A stretch of DNA of 64,000 bases from Rhodosporidiobolus odoratus (taxonomy: Eukaryota; Basidiomycota; Microbotryomycetes; Sporidiobolales; Sporidiobolaceae), in contig JAOANU010000001.1 of the NCBI GenBank assembly GCA_034387635.1, forward strand, positions 930,001 through 994,000, written 5' to 3'. Below, in pieces: positions 56,061 to 64,000 of the stretch. Position numbers and translations under genes: made by a program. A model generated the notes under the pieces. That model was not told the origin of the DNA, did no database searches, and saw nothing but the letters and a program-made list of their open reading frames with translations. How positions within the stretch are numbered: position 1 is the stretch's first letter; the number at the start of each line of letters is the position of its first letter.

Positions 56061-56443
56061 CCTGGAAGCCGCTCGACATAGCGCGGGTTACACGCGGGCG
56101 CAGTAGTGGAGAGTCGCTTATAGAGTATAGACCAGCAACTAGAGATAGACGCAGCCTGATGCTAGACTTGATTCGCAAGCTGAGAAGGTCAATCTCGCGA
56201 GGGAGCGGTTTCGCTCTGCGGGCCTGATGAGGGTAATGCGAAAGTAACGCTTGCATGCGAAAAGAGTCAAACAAGGAGGAAACAAAGGAAGACAGGAGGA
56301 ACGGACGGGAAGAAGGAGGGTATGGGGGACATAGGCGAATGAAAGCACTGCGGCTTTGGGTCTGTGAGAGAAGGAGGACAGGGGGTATAGTGTCCGTGTC
56401 TAGTGTTTCCAGGGCGAGTCGACCTCGGCAGACTGTACCGCTC
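56061..56443. other. Intergenic, convergent 3' ends
   Basis: This lies between protein B and the chitin synthase stop. Purine-rich on the + strand from about 56250 to 56400, so CU-rich in the chitin synthase transcript. No gene seen. Confidence 0.5.
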
Positions 56444-59400
56444 TCATACTAGCCTCCTTCCTTCGCCCCCATAGTCGTAGCCTCCTCGCTCGCGCGTCGG
56501 GCTGGGCGTCCTCGACCCTGCGAGCGGGCCGTGGTCGGTCCTTGGGTTCTGCTCAAACTGCGGCGAGCCAGACGAGCTTCGCTGCCGAGCGTGCGAGTAG
56601 GTACCGGCATCAACGCTGGAAGAGGCGGCGAGGGGATCTTGGAACGGGTTATGAGGATCGCCGGAAGAGGTCAGAGATGTGGACGATGAGGTAAGAGGCA
56701 TGTGAGAATGGGAAGAAAGAGAGGGTTGCATGAGGGGTACGTCGGAGAGGGAGTAGAGGCGAGGAGGTTGAGATTGCTGATTAGGATGGGGCTGAGGGGA
56801 GAGGGCACCATTGCGGTTGTACGGCTGCTCGCTGGGCGTGGAGTAGCCACTGCCCACGGTACGAGGGTAAGAAGGTGCGGGCGAAGGGACCGGGCTGGCG
56901 TCGTCCCAACCCTGATCGAGCACGTTGACGAGATCGTGCTGGTTCAGGGTTGCCGTCTCGTCCTCGTCCCACTCATCGACAGAATACAGCCCAACCGGAG
57001 GTGCCGCCATCGCCGCTGCCGAATCCTCGTTGTAGCCGCCGATCTGCATGCCCCATCGGTCCTCGTCCGGCCCGCCGTAACTCGACGCGGTCTCGCTGTC
57101 GGCATACGTCGATCCTCCAGTACTCTGTCCAGCGTGCACCGCCCGAGTGCCAAACTGTCGCTCGAATTCCCGCTTGCGCTTCTCGTCTCGCTTGACCTTG
57201 CGAAGACGAGAGCGTTCCCAATCCTCCCAACGACGCAGCGGCACGGCCGATGCACCCGAGATGCCACCGGCGGCGCCGTGATCATCCGCGCCCTTCGCCT
57301 CGCCCGCGACTTTACGGGTCTCGCCCCACGAGAAGTCGTCGAACTTGCAGAAGGCGTAGACTGGGAGGACGAAATTCCAGACTGGAAGAGCGATGAGGTA
57401 GATGAGGAGCCAGCCGACGTAGACGACCTTGAAAGTAGTGATGATGATAAGAATACCGGGAAGACCGAGAACGCCAGCGAGGAGGACGAGGGGAATAGCG
57501 TCCGAGAACGAGGCGGGAGGGTGGAAGATGTAGTTGATGACAAGGGTGTAGGTGAGGCAGATGGCGATGGGTAGGACGACGGTGCCGATGAGATCGATGA
57601 AGGTGACGAACTGCATCGAGAAGCAGAAGGTACCGCAGAGGTTTCGAACCAGGACGAGCTCCATCAAGTTGTGGATAGTCGAGTTGATCCAGCGGCGACG
57701 TTGGGAGAGAAGGACGGAGAAGGTATCCGGGACGACGGTTCGGCATCGGGCGTGCGGACAAAACATCATTTTGCGGTTAGGGAAGTTGCGAAGGAGGAGG
57801 GTGGTGAGGAAGCGATCTTCGCCGAGCAGGAGAAGGTTCTTCTGGTGCAGGGTGGTGACGACGGACTGCGAGTACTCGGAGATGATGCCGGGCTGAACGA
57901 GAACCGGGAACCAGTCGCCGTCGTCTTGCTTGCGAGCCTTGATGCGGTACATCGAGAAACACCCGGGAAGACAGGTGACACCGCCGAAAACCGACTCGAA
58001 CGCCTTGGCTTGGTGATGCGAAATGAAATATCTGCGAGATCGAGGCGGGTTTAATATGCAGGAACGGTAGCGAAGAGGGGAGGAACACTCACTCGAAGAC
58101 CTGAATCCAAGTAACCCACGACTGCCGCTTGTTCGCGATACGAGTCTCGCCGCAAATGCCCATGATCATGCTGTCGTTCTGCATAGCGCGGACGAGATAC
58201 ATCATGGCGTCGGGGTAGCACATCGTGTCGGCGTCAACCTGTGCAAGGAAGAGAGGAACAGCGTCAGCACGATCTCATCCAGCATGTGAAGCTGTCTCGA
58301 GACTGCAAAGATGCTAAGAAAAGTAGAGACAGACAGGAAGACGAGCAACGTACCATCAAGCAAACCTCGAAGAAATCAGGCGTGACTCCCATCAAACTCT
58401 GGGTCTTGCGGAACAGGTCGAAATCGAGCGGACTCATGCGGTCGTTGTAGGTAACGCGGGAGAAGAAGTTCATGAGGACCATCTGCGAGTCACGCTTGCC
58501 ACGGTTGCCGGGCTTGCCTTCCTTCGCCTCCGAGGGAGGACCGCACTTGACGACGACGACGATAGGGGTGCGGTGACCGGGGACGGACGCTGCGGGTGGA
58601 TAAGAGTGAGCAATAGCAGAAACAAAGACTCATGAGAAGTCACGTACTGTAGTGACCCGCGTAGACCAAAGCCTGGTTGTGCGCCTTGGGCCCATCCGCA
58701 ATCGCGACATAACTCATCGGCTGAGGGTCCCCGAACCGCTGATCCCGCTCAATCATACCGACAACAATATCCGGCGTACTCATTTTCTCCCCTGAACCGG
58801 TAATCATACCGTCACAAACGACGAAGATGAGCTTCCTCGCGTCCGAGTAATTGGTTCCGGCGATCGAGTCGAGGGTCGTCTTGATCCCTTCAGCGCCCTC
58901 CGAGTAGCAGGTGACGAGGCAGACGCAGAAGAGTTCGGCGCCGATAGTCGCTGCCGAGATCATTCCGTCTGCACCAGCCGGAAGAGGCACTTCATCCTTG
59001 CCAGCGGTGACGGACGGGAGAGCCTTCTCCGAATCGCCACGATCTTTCCTCCCAGCCGTACCCCTCTTTTGCAGCCGCATCGTCTGCTGACGCTTCATGT
59101 GCGACTCGGTCCAAGGTGCCGCGCCGGTCGTGTTGTTCACATCGATGTTGGCGCCTTCTGGGAGAACGGCGGGCGAGACGACGTTCCTTTTGAGGTCCGG
59201 CTTGCGGACCATGCGACCGGCGAGGACCCACGAGAAGACGCAGGCCATGAGGAATCGAGCAAGGACGATACCCATAATGAGGACGAGCGAGACGTAGAGG
59301 AAGAGGTTGGCGACGAAACAACCCGGGGAGACCTTGTCGAGGTGGCCGGCGTAGTAGCGCTGGACGAGGCAGTCGACCGACGCCTTGAGGTCCTCCGAGT

Positions 59401-60596
59401 TGTAGAAAATGCGGGTCGCGTCCTTGCTTCCGTCAGTATCGGCGAGGATGGCCCGGAGTGCGGCATCGACAGAGTCGTTGGTAAGGGCGGTCGGGTGGGC
59501 GTTCAGGTAGGGAGTGAGGTTGAGCACGTTTCCGTCGAGGACGAGGTAGTCGGTAAGGTTGCCGAGCTGATCCCAATCATAACCGACTTGCTTCGTCGTG
59601 TTGGTGAGACCAAGGGAGGAGAGGTACGAGTTGGCCGGAGCTTTCAGGGCGCAAGCGGTCGCGTTGGCGGTATCGGTTGAGGTACAGAGACCAACAGTCG
59701 CGTATGGACGATTGATGCCGGTGCACGAGGGAAATTCGTAGTCGGAGCGGTCGAAGAGGGGAGTTTCGTCGGTACCGCCAAAGTCGTTGGCGGGAGTCGA
59801 GAGAGAGGGTGGTGTCGTCGAACTGACTTGGAAGCTCCACCCTTCAACGCCGATGTAGCCTACAGTGACCCAGAACAAACGGAACGAGATGGTCAGGACA
59901 GGTGCTCGAGTAGGCCGGTAAGAGATCACGTCAGGACGTACCGGCTGTCGAGCCTAATCGCTGGAACGCCGACGCTGACCTGGGTCCGTTCGTCGGGCAG
60001 AGCGTCCGATTTAGCCCAATCGTGATGAACCCAATCACGCCCATCAAGAACATGGAGATCTCGCACAGCGCGCACTTCTCTTTCCAAGCCCTCTGCTTTG
60101 TCGGATCCGTCATACCAAACTTCCTCAGCAGTGCCCTCGGCGCCCAGAACGTGCTGACCTCGACGAAGAGACTCCAGGGATCGTACCACGGTTCCTTGGT
60201 AACGAGCGTCGGTACGCCATCCACCAGCGCCGTCTGGACATTTCCACCCTGCTTTCCAGCCTTGCCGAGTCCAGCGGGCGTAATGAGCGGGGCAGGCGCG
60301 ACGAAACGTTCCGGGCGAGTGAGGGTTTTCCCGCGAGTGAGGGCGCGTTGCGGTCCCATCGAGGTGCGCGGGTTGGTGCCTGCTTCCCGAATAGTCCCTC
60401 GTTGCGCTCCTCGTACTGTATGCCTGCGGTTGACACCTCCCCCACCACCGCCTGGCGGTGCGCCATAGGCTGCCGTCGGGTCAAAGGACGAGGTCGCGGG
60501 GTAGGATGTCGAGTTGAAGTTGTTGGGGTCGAGTTCGTACGCAGGCTGACGGTGGTAAGAAGGACCACCTGGAGGTGGGCGGTTTGGGTAGGACAT
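56444..60596 (-). CDS. Class IV chitin synthase (Chs3 type)
   Basis: Five exons: 60596-59942, 59859-58648, 58589-58354, 58238-58093 and 58031-56444, giving 1278 residues. After a Pro/Gly-rich cytosolic N-terminus, hydrophobic segments ([35 protein letters not shown]) flank a luminal region. The glycosyltransferase core has [36 protein letters not shown] and the product-binding [13 protein letters not shown], then membrane helices ([40 protein letters not shown]) and a Ser/Pro-rich tail. It makes cell-wall chitin from UDP-N-acetylglucosamine at the plasma membrane; class IV enzymes often supply chitin for chitosan. Phases all fit. Confidence 0.88.
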
Positions 60597-61445
60597 TTAC
60601 TTGTAAGAACGAGGGTCGAGGTGCAAGTGCCGAAAAGGGGGTTGGCCGTGCGAGGAGGAAGGTGCGCAGCGCGTGTCGAGATTGCCAGGCGGGGTAGCGG
60701 CAGCGTCTGTAGCTGTTCTGGCAGGTATAGTAGTGCTGTAGAAGGAGGCAGGGGTGAGCATCACTCGGGTGATTTGCAAGAATAGCACTTCGATCAGAGA
60801 CACCCCAATCTCGACGACAGCGGCTGGTGGGGCTATAGGGCTTACGTGCGTGCCCTACTAGCTATCTGCTGATGTTTGTTACGCGTCACTCGGAGCAGAC
60901 TGTGATGGTGATCGAAGGAGGGGAGCGCGTTTGTAGGGACGAACACGACGGCGCGGGCCAGGTCAGACGTCGGCAAAGGGAAAGTGGTCGACGGCGATTA
61001 AAGGTGTAGCGCTGTCCAGCAGCGTTGTAGACTGGAACCTAGAGGTATCTTGCAGCGGGTCAGTGAGAGGAAAGCGAGCTAGAGGCGAGCGAGGAGGGGG
61101 AAGAAAGGACTTGGGAACTTACATGTAATTTTTCTTCATTTCTCATCCCCGCGTCTCCTGTTCTTCTCACAGGGAGGAGCACCATACACCATCATAGACA
61201 GCGCTCAACGATCCACCAGCTGCTATCATCTCAGCGATACTGCACGCCGTTCCGCCGCGCTCGAGAAGTGGACCCGACTTGCGCTGCTCCCCCACCTCCT
61301 CTTCACGCTTACACCCGTCCTGAACAACCTATAGGTCGTGCGTTGCACTCGACGTGGCGCGCACGAAGACCCTCGGTGCTGTCCCTACGCAGTATGCACC
61401 TTCCCTCTGCCTATTCGCGGACATACTCACCTTTTCCTCCTCCAG
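60597..61445. promoter_or_regulatory. Divergent promoter region, chitin synthase and unknown gene
   Basis: An 849-bp interval lies between start codons on opposite strands. No frame is supported before 61446. Long 5' leaders or upstream introns of the chitin synthase may lie here. Confidence 0.45.
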
Positions 61446-62813
61446 ATGTCCTCGTTCTCCTCGCCTGCACCCCCGCGGCTTCGCACTCTTCCGCCCTCTT
61501 TTCCCTCCCTGACCAATCCATCCGATGTCCTTGTCCCTACCGACGTGCCCGGCCGCGCGTCTCCACGCGCACTTTTCCTGTCCCGCGCATCTATTTCTAC
61601 CACTCCTCCTCCCGTCGTCTCCCGCTCCGCCTGGATCCCCGACGCCCTCGTCGCTCATCTCATGACAAAGAAGCGAGACTCGGCTATCGCCAGCAAGTAT
61701 CGGAAGGGAACATCCATCACAAACATGGAAGCCGCCTTGCATTCCTTTGTCACCGCTCTCGCCAAAGTCACTCAATGCGCCGACTATGCTTGGCAAGGCG
61801 GTCACTCTGCAGCACCACTTGGCACTACCTCGAGCGGTAGAGATAGGTTGGGTCGAAGGGTGGTGTTGTCGACTAGTCTGCATTGCGACTTTGAGCGGGA
61901 CGAGGTCGCTGAGCTGTTTTTCGCTGTGGAGGAGCAGACGGTTCTCGGAGTAGATGTACTCGCTGCAGGATCTCTCCGAGTACCTGGTGTGCAGGAGAAG
62001 AACGACGACGCGTTCCGCCTCGCATACGACTGCGCCTTGAAAAGGCATGCGGTTTTCCATCTCTTGCCTTTGCATTCTCTTCCATCAATTTACGCCTTGC
62101 CTCACCGCCCATGGTCCATCGAAGAGGCTGTTTCCACTCTCAGCCGGTACTTGGCGACCCCATTCTCTGCTCAGCCGCCCACACCTACCGCCTTCGTCCA
62201 GGATCGCTTCGTCCGCCTGACCGTACAGCCTCATCGGGTCCTCTCGCTCTCTATGCTGCTAGCGACACACGTTCACCTTCTCGCCAACGAGCTCTCCGCC
62301 CTCGAGTCTCTGGTAGACCCCGTCACCCTAACCAGCAGAGTCGGACGCCTAAAAGGCGGCTACGCCTACACCTTCGACCCACCTTCCATCTTTTCCCGCC
62401 GTTTTTCCACGGTCTTAAGCACCCTTCTCACCATCTGCGCCCTCCGAGAACTCGTTCTCTCCTCTCCTTCCCCTTCTTCCGCTTTCCCCAAGATGCGCCT
62501 TTTCGCTCTAACCACCTTCACTCCCGAGCTCACCTCCCTCCTGCCCCATCTCCGCCTCACCCTCCCGCCCCACATCCGAATCATGTCCCGCTCTGACCTC
62601 TTCCCTCCTCCTTCCCTGACCCTAGCCACCTCGCACGAAGTCCCAGAACTCGAAGGCACGACGTTGGTGATTCATAACAACTCGGATGCGTTTGGGCAGA
62701 ATATCGAGACGGAAGAGAGAGGCGGGAGTGTGGATGGGGAGGTGGGGTGGTGGGGGGATGGGGCGAGGGCGTTGAGGAGGGACAGGGTGGACTTGCTGAG
62801 ATGGGTTGGGTAA
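61446..62813 (+). CDS. Uncharacterised single-exon protein, 455 residues
   Basis: The start chosen is the first ATG of the frame (MSSFSSPAPPRLRTLPPSFP). It is one of the few long intronless frames in the window. Visible blocks: SRSAWIPDALVAHLMTKKRD, KGTSITNMEAALHSFVTAL, LSTSLHCDFERDEVAELFFA, RRFSTVLSTLLTICALRELV, a hydrophobic Leu/Pro region, and near the end TTLVIHNNSDAFGQNIETE. The last motif resembles fungal proteins of unknown function of the DUF4804 kind, from memory and uncertain. No signal peptide or clear membrane segment. The codon use matches the neighbours. Confidence 0.7.
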   Translation: MSSFSSPAPPRLRTLPPSFPSLTNPSDVLVPTDVPGRASPRALFLSRASISTTPPPVVSRSAWIPDALVAHLMTKKRDSAIASKYRKGTSITNMEAALHSFVTALAKVTQCADYAWQGGHSAAPLGTTSSGRDRLGRRVVLSTSLHCDFERDEVAELFFAVEEQTVLGVDVLAAGSLRVPGVQEKNDDAFRLAYDCALKRHAVFHLLPLHSLPSIYALPHRPWSIEEAVSTLSRYLATPFSAQPPTPTAFVQDRFVRLTVQPHRVLSLSMLLATHVHLLANELSALESLVDPVTLTSRVGRLKGGYAYTFDPPSIFSRRFSTVLSTLLTICALRELVLSSPSPSSAFPKMRLFALTTFTPELTSLLPHLRLTLPPHIRIMSRSDLFPPPSLTLATSHEVPELEGTTLVIHNNSDAFGQNIETEERGGSVDGEVGWWGDGARALRRDRVDLLRWVG

Positions 62814-63193
62814 GGGACAGTGCGTCGCTGTTGTCAGAGGAAATCCGGAAGTGCACACATGACCCTGTCTCGCCACTTGTCAGTCGGTTGCGCGATAGAA
62901 AGTTGGCTAAACAGGGAAGGAAGAAAGAGAGAAAAGCATGGCCCGAAAGAGAAAGGAAGGGTCGTTGACAAAGAGGTAAGGCGCTTGATTACAGGCAGTG
63001 CAAGCGAAAAACTTGGCGTCATTGCAGCGAGTATCTAGCGAATTATAAATATGGAACCCCGAACGACGAAGGCATTAAGAGAAATGAGAAAAGAGGAAAA
63101 CGCGGCGAAGCGGTGTCTTCGCGACTGTCGGCGACCGGGGCGCGGCAATGAGCAGACCACTGTAGACCGCAGGTGCACACGCATAGTTGGATC
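62814..63193. other. Intergenic, no gene seen
   Basis: A 380-bp interval between two co-directional genes. Purine-rich patches; no supported frame. Confidence 0.5.
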
Positions 63194-64000
63194 ATGACCG
63201 CAATCGCTGTTCCCTCTTTCTCCCTCTTGCACCTCATGGCCTATTCCCAGAGTCAGCTGCACAACCCGCTGGTGCGGTTACCAACAGGTCGGAGGACGGC
63301 AGAGCACCACCCTGTCGCACTCAATCCCCTCATTAGCGCCCGCAACGCCCACATCACTCGACTGTACAACCTCCTCCTCCACCTACTCTCCTCGCCGCCC
63401 TCTCCTCGTACGTCGACCCAGATCATCAGAGCCTGGAGGGCTCTGGCAGGATGCAGAGAAGTACATCTTGCGACGTTGTGGCGCGTTGGAGCAGCGGTGA
63501 TTGAGCGAACGAGGCGGGAAGAAGGAGAAGACAACGACGAGGAATACCAAGAACGAGCAAGCAAGAAGGCGGACTGGCTCAAGTTCTGTCAGGATGGTAG
63601 GGAGGATCGCGTTGAGAAGTTTTTGGAATATGTCCTCGCGCTCGCGGCTGGGGGTCGCGTCGAGTTTGCCGTCGATGAGCTCGATGCGTTCGTCTTCCCT
63701 TCTCTCCCTTCTACCACTCACCCTTGCTCATATTTCTGTTCCTCATCTAGTTATCTCGACAACCAGCCATACCATGACTCGATCGCATTGAACACGCTAT
63801 ATGGGCAACTCGCCCTGCTCCTCGCTCAACCTCCTCCCTCCAATCCGCCCAACGGTCACCCTGCCGCCGCTTCTTCATCCTCCTCGTCTTCCGACTCAGA
63901 CTCTTCTACCTCGTCCACTAGCCCTCGACGGCGCAGGAAGAAGGTGCAGAGGGCCAGCCCTTTGAAGCGGGCAAAGTTGGATGCCCCGCTGGCGGACGGT
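63194..64000 (+). CDS. Rrn11-like RNA polymerase I factor, partial (3' end off window)
   Basis: The frame is open from ATG 63194 to the window edge. A 63-nt intron (63688-63750; GTTCGT donor, TCTAG acceptor) is likely and keeps frame. The helical block NAHITRLYNLLLHLLSS, then IIRAWRALAGCREVHLATLW with RVGAAVIERTRR, follows the Rrn11 pattern (short helix, RAxRAW, then a W.xGAEIL motif). After a charged stretch comes YLDNQPYHDSIALNTLYGQL, like the later Rrn11 repeats, then a Ser/Asp run and a basic segment. Rrn11 is a core-factor subunit for rDNA transcription. The call is from pattern and is tentative. Confidence 0.5.
   Translation, partial: MTAIAVPSFSLLHLMAYSQSQLHNPLVRLPTGRRTAEHHPVALNPLISARNAHITRLYNLLLHLLSSPPSPRTSTQIIRAWRALAGCREVHLATLWRVGAAVIERTRREEGEDNDEEYQERASKKADWLKFCQDGREDRVEKFLEYVLALAAGGRVEFAVDELDAFVFPSLPSTTHPCSYFCSSSSYLDNQPYHDSIALNTLYGQLALLLAQPPPSNPPNGHPAAASSSSSSSDSDSSTSSTSPRRRRKKVQRASPLKRAKLDAPLADG

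Noticed and set aside
56702..57574. 290-residue plus-strand frame within the chitin synthase gene
   Set aside because: It is antisense to the well-supported chitin synthase last exon and has no motif of its own.

Overview
This is a gene-dense, GC-rich fungal nuclear segment. Almost every gene is cut by short (about 50-100 nt) introns with GTGCGT, GTACGT or GTAAGC donors and pyrimidine-rich YAG acceptors. Intron density, compact intergenic spaces and gene content (class IV chitin synthase, Yhm2 carrier, Dot1, a Dbf2/Sid2 kinase, fungal Atg16, a Mei2-type RNA-binding protein) point to a basidiomycete yeast, most like the red-yeast Pucciniomycotina (Rhodotorula/Rhodosporidium/Sporobolomyces group). 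The genus is inference.

Layout. 1-4.3 kb: kinetochore SPC25 (-) and a DBF2/SID2-like mitotic-exit kinase (+) share a divergent promoter. 4.9-12.6 kb: four F-box type genes, two of them tandem sisters that both carry a disabling lesion; a fifth lies at 23.3-24.7 kb. 14-23 kb: a basic membrane protein with a G9 frameshift, an INO80-subunit-3-like protein, a TIA-1/Pub1-type three-RRM protein with a CT-repeat-rich 3' region, and SRP68. 25-31.4 kb: arrestin-fold gene plus a partial copy, YPT7 (Rab7), PNO1/DIM2 and a METTL26-type methyltransferase. 31.7-37.5 kb: uncharacterised protein A, a dead RPS8 fragment, head-to-head NAA38-like and LSM2 genes, and YHM2. 37.8-51.9 kb: RPS8 and RPS29 (divergent), a Mei2-like protein, SERF, DOT1, ATG16 and an Mtf2-like mitochondrial protein. 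52.4-56.1 kb: a decayed copy followed by an intact copy (protein B) of an unrecognised family. 56.4-64 kb: class IV chitin synthase, a single-exon unknown protein, and the 5' part of an Rrn11-like RNA polymerase I factor running off the right edge.

Most genes are housekeeping: ribosome biogenesis and translation (RPS8, RPS29, PNO1, LSM2, SRP68, Rrn11-like), chromatin (DOT1, INO80 subunit), vesicle and autophagy traffic (YPT7, ATG16) and cell division. The accessory parts are the F-box cluster, the arrestin-like duplication and the unrecognised ~390-residue family. They show the duplication, decay and rapid divergence that conserved blocks lack. No virus, transposon with intact ORFs, CRISPR array or convincing tRNA gene was seen. 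Exon coordinates were read by eye from splice consensus and checked by reading-frame arithmetic; an error of a base or an alternative splice site remains possible at any junction.
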